From Bacteroidota bacterium (lineage in GTDB: Bacteria > Bacteroidota > Ignavibacteria > Ignavibacteriales > Ignavibacteriaceae), in assembly GCA_021778375.1 (NCBI GenBank), contig JAJYCM010000067.1, positions 1 to 11,161 of the forward strand: a stretch of 11,161 nt of DNA, given 5' to 3'. Position numbers and translations under genes: made by a program. Positions 1-6,365 of the stretch are shown here, piece by piece (positions within the stretch are counted from its first letter, which is position 1; every line of letters starts with the position of its first letter). The notes beneath the pieces were generated by a model. That model did no database searches. It was not told the DNA's origin and saw nothing but the letters and a program-made list of their open reading frames with translations.

Positions 1-2081
1 GTAAGAACCGCTGATTTAATTTCCCCGTCGTCCGCATACAATCTATTTTTTGCAAGCTCAATGTACCAATCACAGAAATCATTCCAAGCAAATGAATAAA
101 TAAACTTGCTTGCATTGTTGATTTCGAAATTATCCATTGCATTGTTCATGTTCAGCAATGTTTGATTGAGGCGGGAATTTATCCAATGATCTGAAAAATC
201 AAGATGTTTATCAACTAAATTTTTATCCAGGGGAAACTGCTCAGTATTCGCTTCCTGAGCAGCAAGGTTCATCAGTAAAAACCTTCCTGCGTTCCAAAGC
301 TTGTTGGCAAAGTTTCTTCCCAGCTCGCATCGTTCGGAGCTGAATAGAACATCCTGACCAAGAGGCGCCAAATAAATAACAGTAAATCTTAAAGCATCGG
401 CGCCATATTCAGATATAACGTCAAGAGGGTCGGGAGAATTACCGAGCGACTTGCTCATCTTTCTTCCTTGTAGATCTCTTATTATGCTTGTAAAATAAAC
501 ATCCTTAAATGGAATATTCTTTTTGAAGTGAAGCCCTGCCATAATCATTCTTGCGACCCAGAAGAAAATTATATCTGGCGCTGTTACAAGCGTATCCGTT
601 GGATAATAATATTTTTGTTCCTCTTCTGTTTTGAATACATCGTAAGCCCAAAGCCAACTGGAAGCCCAAGTATCAAGCACATCTTCATCCTGCTTTAGAT
701 TGGTGGAACCGCAGGGCGGACATTTTTCGGGCAGAGTAGAAGAAACTATAGGATTTTTACATTCAAGGTTGCAATGGTCATCGCCGACACAATACCAAAC
801 AGGGATTCTATGTCCCCACCAAAGTTGACGTGATATGCACCAGTCTCTTATTCCGCTCATCCAGTGTTCATAAGTCTTTACCCAATGATCGGGATAAAAT
901 TTTATTTTACCTTCTTTAACAACTTCAAGTGCGGGCTTAACAAGATCATCCATTTTCATGAACCACTGTTCAGATAAATATGGTTCTATAGGTACGCCGC
1001 CTCTTTCCGAATAGCCAATTTTTGTTTGGTAGTCTTCAATCTTTACAAGAGAGCCAAATTCCTCTAAACGTTCTATAACTTTCTTTCTGGCTTCGAATCT
1101 ATCAAGACCGCGAAATTCTTCCGGGACATTATGATTTAGAGAAGCGTCATCATTAAAAATATTAATGATCTCCAAATTATGTCGATTGCCCATTTCATAA
1201 TCGTTGATATCATGTGCCGGGGTGACTTTAACTGCACCGGTTCCAAATTGCATATCTACATATTCATCAGCAAAAATAGGTATTTCTCTATCGGTAATTG
1301 GAAGAAATGCGGTTTTGCCAATATATTTTTTATAGCGATCGTCATTTGGATTAACGGCAACGCCGGTATCGCCAAGCATAGTTTCTGGACGTGTAGTGGC
1401 TACGGTAATATATTCTTCTGTATCGTCTACACGATATTTGAAGTACCAAAATTTTCCGTTAACGGTTTTATAATTTACCTCTTCATCTGAAATTGCAGAT
1501 TTAGAAGCGGGGCACCAATTAACCATCCGATAACCGCGATAAATTTTCCCTTCGTTGTATAGCTGGACAAAAGCTTCCAGGACTTTTTTATAATAATGAT
1601 CATCCATAGTAAAGCGCTCTCGCTCCCAGTCGCAGCTAACGCCAAGTTTTTTCAGCTGCTGTATAATTATACCGCCGTATTTTTCTGTCCACTCCCAGCA
1701 ATATTTTAAGAACTCATCTCTTCCTATTTCATCCTTATTAATTCCTAACTCCTTAAGGTAGGCAGTTACTTTTGTTTCGGTAGCGATAGAAGCATGGTCA
1801 GTGCCCGGAACCCAGCAGGCATTAAATCCTTGCATTCTTTTCATTCTAATAAAAACATCCTGAATGGTGTTGTTTAGAATATGTCCCATCGTTAAAATGC
1901 CGGTAACATTAGGAGGAGGAATTACAATAGTGTATGGTTTCTTTGTCTCATCAACCTCAGAGTGAAATAAATTATATTTCAGCCAATAGCTATACCATTT
2001 ATCTTCAACAACGGAAGGGTTATAAGCTTTAGGAATTTCATTTTCCGCAGGGGAGGAATTCAAAAATAGATTATCGGGCAT
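1..2081 (-). CDS. valS: Valine--tRNA ligase, C-terminus beyond window
   Basis: Cytoplasmic class I aminoacyl-tRNA synthetase that charges tRNA-Val and edits mischarged threonine. The frame is open from the ATG at 2081 to the window edge: 693 complete codons of a family usually near 870-900 residues, so the end of the anticodon-binding part and the C-terminal coiled coil are missing. Visible in order: PPPNVTG followed by the HIGH-type signature, here TMGH, at about residues 64-67; the CP1 editing domain with TTRPETMLGDT and GTGAVKVTPAHD; WWGHRIPVWYC followed by a Cys-rich stretch that may bind zinc; GRKMSKSLGN with KMSKS at about 541-545; and the start of the anticodon-binding helices. The first His of HxGH is Thr. 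The ATG is the first in frame and lies about 24 bases after the predicted transcription start. The TA-type pair upstream is co-directional, but valS appears to have its own promoter. Confidence 0.97.
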   Translation of the reverse strand, partial: MPDNLFLNSSPAENEIPKAYNPSVVEDKWYSYWLKYNLFHSEVDETKKPYTIVIPPPNVTGILTMGHILNNTIQDVFIRMKRMQGFNACWVPGTDHASIATETKVTAYLKELGINKDEIGRDEFLKYCWEWTEKYGGIIIQQLKKLGVSCDWERERFTMDDHYYKKVLEAFVQLYNEGKIYRGYRMVNWCPASKSAISDEEVNYKTVNGKFWYFKYRVDDTEEYITVATTRPETMLGDTGVAVNPNDDRYKKYIGKTAFLPITDREIPIFADEYVDMQFGTGAVKVTPAHDINDYEMGNRHNLEIINIFNDDASLNHNVPEEFRGLDRFEARKKVIERLEEFGSLVKIEDYQTKIGYSERGGVPIEPYLSEQWFMKMDDLVKPALEVVKEGKIKFYPDHWVKTYEHWMSGIRDWCISRQLWWGHRIPVWYCVGDDHCNLECKNPIVSSTLPEKCPPCGSTNLKQDEDVLDTWASSWLWAYDVFKTEEEQKYYYPTDTLVTAPDIIFFWVARMIMAGLHFKKNIPFKDVYFTSIIRDLQGRKMSKSLGNSPDPLDVISEYGADALRFTVIYLAPLGQDVLFSSERCELGRNFANKLWNAGRFLLMNLAAQEANTEQFPLDKNLVDKHLDFSDHWINSRLNQTLLNMNNAMDNFEINNASKFIYSFAWNDFCDWYIELAKNRLYADDGEIKSAVL

Positions 2082-2111
2082 TATATTCTCATATTATTCT
2101 AAACTTAACTG

Positions 2112-2119
2112 CAAATATA
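2112..2119 (-). promoter_or_regulatory. Bacteroidota-type -7 element for valS
   Basis: On the minus strand this reads TATATTTG, an exact match to the TAnnTTTG -7 consensus of Bacteroidota housekeeping promoters. Its last base lies 31 bases before the valS ATG. I see no convincing -33 TTTG 19-21 bases further upstream, so the call rests on the -7 element and its position. Confidence 0.45.
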
Positions 2120-2194
2120 ATTAAAAACTCAAGTAGATGAGATAAGGTTGGAGATAATAGTAGAATTGGGAATTGAAATAATTACTAAAGGGTA

Positions 2195-2560
2195 CTATAG
2201 CAATTTTTTTATTCGAAATTGCTTTTCAGTAACAGATACGATGCAGCCTTCTAAAAGCTCATTTATTATCTTTGGGAATAATTCATTTAATATATTTGTG
2301 ACTTTTTCCGGGATTGGTTTTTCTAGTCGAATAGATATTATACTTGGCTTTTTTAATCCATGCAAGATGATAAGATTAGAAAAATCTAAATCTTGAGTAA
2401 CAATCACAGCATCCCTTTCGATAGATAGATTAATAATTTCTTCATCAGTTGAATTTGCCGGCAAGTAATCTGTTACTCTTTGAATATCATATCCAAAGCT
2501 TTTTAAGTGCGCAACCGTAGCAGGTGAAATATGAACATCAGCTATAAATTTTATAGCCAT
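2195..2560 (-). CDS. DUF5615 PIN-like protein (putative toxin)
   Basis: Small cytosolic protein of 121 residues with the layout of the DUF5615/Mut7-C-like PIN-fold family, which is found in toxin-antitoxin-type pairs and is presumed to have RNase activity. Visible: N-terminal FIADVHISPATV (family pattern LADENIS) with Asp8; DEE at about 39-41; and VTQDLDF with Asp57 and Asp59, matching the TxDxDF metal-binding motif. The Glu-Asn after Asp8 is replaced by Val-His. I chose the ATG at 2560 because it gives the family N-terminus and lies two bases after the stop of the partner gene. An upstream ATG at 2602 would add 14 residues overlapping the partner's 3' end. Toxicity and substrate are inferred from the family only. 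Confidence 0.85.
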   Translation of the reverse strand: MAIKFIADVHISPATVAHLKSFGYDIQRVTDYLPANSTDEEIINLSIERDAVIVTQDLDFSNLIILHGLKKPSIISIRLEKPIPEKVTNILNELFPKIINELLEGCIVSVTEKQFRIKKLL

Positions 2561-2562
2561 AA

Positions 2563-2793
2563 TTAGCCCACCAAAGGCTGATGATATTCGCTTGCTAACC
2601 ATGCAGCATATTCAATAACTTGCAGCAAATCTTCTTTTTCTAATTCAGGATAGGACTTTAAAATTTCCTCATTGGTCATTCCGGATGCAATTAATTTTAA
2701 GACGAAAGCAGCGGTAATTCTCATTCCACGGATTGTCGCTTGCCCCGTGCAAATATTTGGATTTACGGTAATTCGTTCAAATGCTTTTACCAT
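2563..2793 (-). CDS. DUF433 family protein (putative antitoxin)
   Basis: This 76-residue protein is a complete DUF433 domain: RITVNPNICTGQATIRGMRI, then helices containing GMTNEEILKSYPELEKEDL and a final IEYAAWLASE helix. DUF433 proteins are small winged-helix-like proteins that usually sit directly upstream of DUF5615 PIN-like proteins and are taken to be the antitoxin and autorepressor. Here the partner starts two bases after this stop, which implies translational coupling. The ATG at 2793 is preceded by a weak AAGG about nine bases upstream. The overlap of function with VapBC-type systems is inference. Confidence 0.88.
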   Translation of the reverse strand: MVKAFERITVNPNICTGQATIRGMRITAAFVLKLIASGMTNEEILKSYPELEKEDLLQVIEYAAWLASEYHQPLVG

Positions 2794-2898
2794 AATGTAA
2801 GCCTTTTATAATTTTTGATTTTAATATAACAAAAACCGTGATATTAATGAACTACCCTGCCGTAATCGGGGAATTTACCTTAAGAGAATAAACTAAAT

Positions 2899-2913
2899 CC
2901 GGTTCATTACACT
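2899..2913 (+). repeat. Imperfect direct repeat, copy 1 (left of phosphatase)
   Basis: CCGGTTCATTACACT. It recurs at 3958-3978 with six extra bases (TTCAGA, which partly duplicates TTCA) after CCGG. The two copies lie on either side of the acid phosphatase gene in the same orientation. The bases that follow (TAAAGGAT) can also be aligned, with gaps, to those after copy 2. Origin unknown; a decayed insertion-sequence end is possible. Confidence 0.4.
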
Positions 2914-2935
2914 TAAAGGATATACTTTCCAATTG

Positions 2936-3580
2936 CTATTTTATAATGTATAAATAGTTCGGAATTTTTACCTGAATACCATGATAAGGTCCATCAAGAT
3001 CGCTGTATTGGTCACCAACGGTACCTGCAATTTTGTATCCCCTATTTGTTAGTTCGGTTCTTTGAAGTGTTTTATATTTTAACGCAGTTAAATCATATTC
3101 CGGCGGTTGTCGTACGATTAGGGTATCAAACTTAGTAAATCCATCGTTGATTAGATTATTATAAGTCGCATTATACTGATCATTTTTTCTTCCAGTAAGG
3201 AAAATTATTTTGAATCCTTTTTTCACGAGGAAATCATAAAGTGATTTAGTTTGTTTGATGGCGGGTTCTTTGGCTTCTAAAATAAATTTATCCCATAGAG
3301 GCGTTACATATCCGAAATCAAGTTCCTTTTCAAAATCATAGCTGGATAGAATTGTCTCGTCAACATCAAAGATTACAACTGTGCTGTCGCCCGGCTGAGT
3401 ACTGTTAAATTTCGACTCTGCATGTTTAACAACATTGTCAAGTTCTGCATCATACTTACCGGAGTCGTAATAATTCATCACATCGTCTTTAGCAATTTCA
3501 AGATTAAGCGGTGCGCTTGAACAGCCGGTTAAAAAAATCATCAAGCAAAAAGACAAAAAGGGAACTATGGTTTTTCTCAT
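2936..3580 (-). CDS. HAD-superfamily acid phosphatase lipoprotein (class IIIB, P4-like)
   Basis: Predicted envelope-anchored phosphomonoesterase of 214 residues. A hydrophobic signal (residues 4-18) ends in the lipobox LTGC, so Cys20 should be lipidated. The HAD catalytic motifs are complete and in order: DVDET with the nucleophile Asp72 and acid/base Asp74; FLTGR with Thr129; the lysine of motif III in KYKTLQR at about 168-170; and GDQYSDL with Asp189 and Asp193 for Mg2+. The DVDET form and the order of motifs match the acid phosphatases related to Haemophilus lipoprotein e(P4), which release phosphate from nucleotides and other monoesters outside the cytoplasm. The protein is shorter than typical P4. 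No partner genes are adjacent; it probably forms a single-gene unit. The substrate is not deducible. Confidence 0.92.
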   Translation of the reverse strand: MRKTIVPFLSFCLMIFLTGCSSAPLNLEIAKDDVMNYYDSGKYDAELDNVVKHAESKFNSTQPGDSTVVIFDVDETILSSYDFEKELDFGYVTPLWDKFILEAKEPAIKQTKSLYDFLVKKGFKIIFLTGRKNDQYNATYNNLINDGFTKFDTLIVRQPPEYDLTALKYKTLQRTELTNRGYKIAGTVGDQYSDLDGPYHGIQVKIPNYLYIIK

Positions 3581-3609
3581 TACAAAATCCCTGAATAATA
3601 ATTATTATA

Positions 3610-3617
3610 TACCTTTG
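3610..3617 (+). promoter_or_regulatory. -7 element upstream of a possible small ORF
   Basis: TACCTTTG exactly matches TAnnTTTG on the plus strand, divergent from the acid phosphatase gene. Its last base is 32 bases before the ATG at 3649, the same distance as for valS (31) and the thioredoxin-fold gene (32). No clear -33 element. Confidence 0.3.
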
Positions 3618-3648
3618 CTAATGTTATAAAAGGTAAACCGAAAATCAA

Positions 3649-3744
3649 ATGCCGGAGCAATTTAGCCTTAACCTAAAGGATAATTCCCAAAAGGAGATTC
3701 TTTCTGAAAAGATAGAAGATAATCGGGAGATCAGTATAAGATAA
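3649..3744 (+). CDS. Possible 31-residue small protein
   Basis: A short open frame, ATG at 3649 to TAA at 3742-3744, encoding a charged, probably helical peptide: MPEQFSLNLKDNSQKEIL, then SEKIEDNREISIR. I do not recognise it. It has no signal peptide, membrane segment or cysteine. In its favour are a well-placed -7 element 32 bases upstream and otherwise empty surroundings. Against it are its length and the lack of a good Shine-Dalgarno: the nearest AGG is about 16 bases from the start. An 11-bp tandem repeat array begins 12 bases after its stop. The same transcript could equally be a non-coding RNA, or there may be nothing here. Confidence 0.25.
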   Translation: MPEQFSLNLKDNSQKEILSEKIEDNREISIR

Positions 3745-3755
3745 GGGTAATAGAT

Positions 3756-3803
3756 GTGCATTCAGAGTGCATTCACAGTGCATTCAGAGTGCATTCAGAA
3801 TGC
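3756..3803 (+). repeat. 11-bp tandem repeat array (4 copies plus partial)
   Basis: Four head-to-tail copies of GTGCATTCAGA at 3756-3766, 3767-3777 (one change, CACA for CAGA), 3778-3788 and 3789-3799, followed by a partial unit ATGC. The last unit with its tail forms a perfect inverted repeat, GCATTC-A-GAATGC. The 11-bp period places each copy on nearly the same face of the helix, which would suit cooperative protein binding, but slippage of a minisatellite is equally possible. No gene contains it. Confidence 0.85.
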
Positions 3804-3957
3804 TTAGAGGAATTGTTTTTGATTTACTTTCCCTTTTTTTGAATGATCTATAAGAATGGGTATTATCGGCTATAAAATAAAGAAAACAAACTAATGTTTA
3901 ATAATATCAAACATATTAAATTGCAATAAGTTAGTCAAGAAGAAATAGAAATCTATG

Positions 3958-3997
3958 CCGGTTCAGATTCATTACACTGTCCTAAAATAGGTTGACA
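3958..3997. repeat. Direct repeat copy 2 and IS-end-like sequence
   Basis: CCGG, then TTCAGA, then TTCATTACACT (3958-3978) repeats the sequence at 2899-2913. It runs straight into TGTCCTAAAATAGGTTGACA (3978-3997), an imperfect palindrome with TGT/ACA outer and CTA/TAG inner arms. This resembles the terminal inverted repeats of IS3/IS481-type elements, which often begin TGT and end ACA. No transposase or second end is visible, so this is at most a relic. Confidence 0.3.
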
Positions 3998-4070
3998 ATG
4001 AAACAAGACAATCAATTTTTATTGGAAGATTAATCGGAATACACTTTTTTCGTTTATTTTATCATTGTGG

Positions 4071-4090
4071 ATACCCGCTTTCGCGGGTAT
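4071..4090. repeat. REP-like palindrome
   Basis: ATACCCGC-TTTC-GCGGGTAT is a perfect 8-bp stem with a 4-base loop. The embedding context GTGGATACCCGC...GCGGGTATGACA is the form of a dispersed palindromic repeat seen between genes in many bacterial genomes. It is GC-rich compared with the flanking AT-rich DNA and has no T-run behind it, so a mobile or dispersed repeat is more likely than a terminator. Confidence 0.6.
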
Positions 4091-4173
4091 GACATTCAAT
4101 TTTTACGATTTTCTTGTTATTAATAATAGTTGTTGTTTTTTAATTAATTCATTTTGTAATTTATATTAGATAA

Positions 4174-4181
4174 TATTCTTG
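4174..4181 (+). promoter_or_regulatory. Possible -7 element for the secreted-protein gene
   Basis: TATTCTTG matches TAnnTTTG at all but one position. TTTTG lies at 4152-4156, 17 bases upstream, somewhat short of the usual 19-21 spacing for a -33 element. The transcript would start close to the ribosome binding site. Confidence 0.25.
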
Positions 4182-4200
4182 ATTAACTCGGAGCAAAACT

Positions 4201-4764
4201 TTGTCAAAAATATTAATTTTATTTTGTATGATAACAGGTACATTGTATTCTCAAACTTTTCAATTGGGTTTTAGATCAGAATCTACCTGGTTTAATTTAA
4301 CCAATCATAGTACTGATTTTGTACCTATTTATCATTTCTTTGTTACCGGTGGATTGGTAGAAAAAAATACACCTCTACTAAATGACCTTACCGAAGAAAT
4401 AAGATTAGGAGCAATAATAACACCCGATTATTTACAAGGTTACGATTTTTTATTAGCTCTTAAATCTCATGTTATTACAAAATATTTATATGTATCTGGA
4501 GGTATAGATTTACATTATAATATTGGAGATGCTCATGGGGCAACTATAATTTATTCAAAGAATTTATATTTATTGAACTTTGGAATCGGATATAGTCCTG
4601 ATAACATTTTTTTTATAGAGCTATCAAAATATATTCCCATTTCAAATAATGATTTATTTTTAGACTATAGCCTTTATAATCCATCTTTTAGTCTAAATTC
4701 ACTTATAGTAATCTCTTTTGGAATTAATTTTGATTTAGGTAATAAAACAAAATCGGTTTTATAA
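4201..4764 (+). CDS. Secreted protein of unknown function, possible outer-membrane beta-barrel
   Basis: 187 residues, not recognised. The start is TTG, chosen because GGAG (4190-4193) lies seven bases upstream, the same spacing seen for several neighbouring genes, and because it opens directly on a signal peptide (SKILILFCMITGTLYS, probable cleavage before Gln18). The mature part is rich in aromatics, Asn, Ser and Ile, with alternating hydrophobic/polar stretches such as HVITKYLYVSGGIDLHYNIG and LIVISFGINFDLG near the C-terminus. This is consistent with amphipathic beta-strands of a small porin-like or Omp-type barrel. There are no cysteines in the mature part. Third codon positions are more AT-rich than in the neighbours, which could mean relaxed selection or transfer. 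It follows the repeat-bearing interval and is followed by a remnant-like open frame. Confidence 0.7.
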   Translation: MSKILILFCMITGTLYSQTFQLGFRSESTWFNLTNHSTDFVPIYHFFVTGGLVEKNTPLLNDLTEEIRLGAIITPDYLQGYDFLLALKSHVITKYLYVSGGIDLHYNIGDAHGATIIYSKNLYLLNFGIGYSPDNIFFIELSKYIPISNNDLFLDYSLYNPSFSLNSLIVISFGINFDLGNKTKSVL

Positions 4765-4823
4765 CAGGAGGAATTATCGGATGGATTAATGGTTATACTT
4801 ATACCTACCAATTCAGTTCCTAA
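4746..4823 (+). pseudogene. Possible coding remnant with Gly-rich hydrophobic segment
   Basis: In the +2 frame relative to the preceding gene, the stretch reads NKIGFITGGIIGWINGY and then TYTYQFSS before a stop. The Gly-rich hydrophobic run followed by aromatic/polar alternation looks like protein sequence rather than noise, but it has no start codon of its own and overlaps the last codons of the secreted-protein gene. An AGGAGG (4766-4771) lies within it, and only a 14-codon ATG frame follows that site. It could be the frameshifted C-terminus of the preceding gene or chance. Confidence 0.2.
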
Positions 4824-4921
4824 TTTAGAATGATTTATAGAAAGAATTTCAAAGAAACTTCAAATCGAAAAAGAAATTTATTAAATAGTTTATTATAGAA
4901 TGGATTATTGTTCATTTTTTA

Positions 4922-4929
4922 TAGATTTT
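4922..4929 (+). promoter_or_regulatory. Possible -7 element for the DUF1015 gene
   Basis: TAGATTTT matches TAnnTTTG except for the last base, and ends 35 bases before the GTG start at 4964. Tentative, with no good -33 element. Confidence 0.25.
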
Positions 4930-4963
4930 TACTGTGCAAAAATTTACTATTTGGAGTTATATT

Positions 4964-6211
4964 GTGGCAGTAATAAAACCATTCAAAGCATTAAGACCCT
5001 CAGATAAAAAAGCAAGCCTGGTTGCAAGCGTTCCTTACGATGTTGTCAGCCGCAGGGAAGCAAAGGAATTAACAAAAGGAGATCCTTTAAGCTTTCTTCG
5101 CATTACAAGAGCAGAAATCGAATTGGACGAGAAAGCAAATCCGTACTCACCGGAAGTATATCAAAAGGCAAAAGAAAATTTAAAGAAGTTAATAGAAAAT
5201 GAAAGCCTGGAAGTTGATGAGATTCCAAATTTTTATCTTTATAAATTGGTAATGGACGGTCGTTCGCAAACCGGTATTGCAGCAACTTTTTCTGTGGACG
5301 ATTATGACACTGACATTATATTGAAGCATGAAAAAACCCGCAAGGAAAAGGAAGACGACAGGACAAACCATATTATAACAACCGGCGCTCAAACCGGTCC
5401 TGTTTTCTTAACTTATAAAAATGTTGCCAAGATAGATGAGATTGTAGAGTCAGTTACAAAAAAGACAAAAGCAATTTATGACTTTACTTCTGCCGATGGG
5501 ATTAAACATTCTGTATGGAAGCTGCCTGAAGAAAATAATAGAATTATCACTGAAGAAATAGCAAAAGTAAAAAACTTATATATCGCTGACGGGCATCACC
5601 GCGCTGCAAGTGCAAGCCGCGCAAGAAAAGTCAAAATGAATTCGAATCAGTCCCATACAGGAAATGAAGAGTATAATTATTTCATTGCGGTTTTATTCCC
5701 GGCTAATCAATTGAAAATTCTTCCGTACAATCGCATCGTTCTTGATTTAAACGGAAGATCAAAAGAAGAGTTTCTAAATGAAGTAAGTGAGAAGTTTTCA
5801 ATTTCAAAATCATCATTAAAGGAACCGGAAAAAAGAAAAACTTTTGGAATGTACCTTGACGGCGAATGGTACCAGCTAAAAGCAAACGATTCAACAATTG
5901 CAAGCGGAAGCTTATCAAAATCTGTCGCTGAAAACTTGGATGTAAGCATACTCCAGGATTTTTTGTTAAATCCCGTTTTGGGAATAGATGATCCAAGGAC
6001 AAACAAGAGAATTGATTTTGTCGGAGGAATTCGCGGCACAAAGGAGTTAGAAAAACTTGTAGATAGCGGGAAAGCCGCGGTGGCTTTTTCTTTATATCCG
6101 GTTTCTTTGGACGACTTAATGAAAATTTCAGATGCAGGAGAAATCATGCCGCCAAAGTCGACATGGTTTGAACCTAAGTTGCGAGATGGGTTACTGGTAC
6201 ATTTGATTTAA
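4964..6211 (+). CDS. DUF1015 family protein with DGHHR motif
   Basis: 415-residue cytosolic protein spanning the whole DUF1015 family. The start is GTG at 4964: GGAG (4953-4956) lies seven bases upstream and the protein then begins MAVIKPFKALRP, the usual family N-terminus. A GTG at 4934 in the same frame would add ten unlikely residues. Conserved blocks: VASVPYDVVSRREAKEL near residues 21-37; HIITTGAQTGPVFLTYKN in the middle; YIADGHHRAASASRARK with Asp209-Arg213; FPANQLKILPYNR; GIDDPRTNKRIDFVGG; and MPPKSTWFEPK at 395-405. The DGHHR motif resembles the phosphate/nucleotide-handling motif of the ParB/sulfiredoxin fold, which includes the ADP-dependent serine kinase SerK of Thermococcus. With serC next downstream, a role in O-phosphoserine/serine conversion is my inference, not shown by the sequence. 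No signal peptide or membrane segment. Confidence 0.93.
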   Translation: MAVIKPFKALRPSDKKASLVASVPYDVVSRREAKELTKGDPLSFLRITRAEIELDEKANPYSPEVYQKAKENLKKLIENESLEVDEIPNFYLYKLVMDGRSQTGIAATFSVDDYDTDIILKHEKTRKEKEDDRTNHIITTGAQTGPVFLTYKNVAKIDEIVESVTKKTKAIYDFTSADGIKHSVWKLPEENNRIITEEIAKVKNLYIADGHHRAASASRARKVKMNSNQSHTGNEEYNYFIAVLFPANQLKILPYNRIVLDLNGRSKEEFLNEVSEKFSISKSSLKEPEKRKTFGMYLDGEWYQLKANDSTIASGSLSKSVAENLDVSILQDFLLNPVLGIDDPRTNKRIDFVGGIRGTKELEKLVDSGKAAVAFSLYPVSLDDLMKISDAGEIMPPKSTWFEPKLRDGLLVHLI

Positions 6212-6225
6212 ATAAAATGGGGGAT

Positions 6226-6257
6226 TGGAGTGGTGGAATGTTGGAATAATGGAGTTT
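6226..6257 (+). repeat. Degenerate 8-bp tandem repeat (TGGARTNN x4)
   Basis: Four 8-base units lie between the DUF1015 gene and serC: TGGAGTGG, TGGAATGT, TGGAATAA and TGGAGTTT. The run is strongly purine/T biased on one strand. It is probably a small simple-sequence remnant. It does not form a hairpin and no function is evident. Confidence 0.5.
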
Positions 6258-6365
6258 AATTAAAAAGAAATTCCGGATATTAAATCGTTGCAGTGATTCA
6301 AACATTATAGACTGTAAGTTGGTTATTAAAAAATTTATTAAATTTTATTAAAAGGAATAATAATT

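Larger units (their letters stand above)
3745..4200. other. Gene-free interval between phosphatase and secreted-protein gene
   Basis: I see no credible protein-coding frame here on either strand; ATG-initiated frames are about a dozen codons or fewer where I checked. The interval contains the 11-bp array, an AT-rich stretch (about 3800-3955), the second direct-repeat copy with an IS-end-like sequence, and a REP-like palindrome. The mix suggests an old insertion and decay site rather than an active regulatory region. Confidence 0.6.

Noticed and set aside
1179..1490. Plus-strand open frame of 103 codons
   Set aside because: It lies wholly within valS on the opposite strand, where the editing-domain sequence is unmistakable.
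2148..2396. Plus-strand open frame of 82 codons
   Set aside because: Antisense to the DUF5615 gene, which has family motifs; the plus frame has none.
3756..3803. Possible CRISPR array
   Set aside because: The units are 11 bases and directly abut with no spacers, and no cas genes are present.
4788..4832. 14-codon ATG frame after an AGGAGG site
   Set aside because: Too short, with no protein-like pattern; the AGGAGG lies within a remnant-like frame and is about 16 bases from this ATG.
5703..6147. Two minus-strand open frames opposite the DUF1015 gene
   Set aside because: Both are antisense shadows of conserved DUF1015 blocks and have no recognisable domain.
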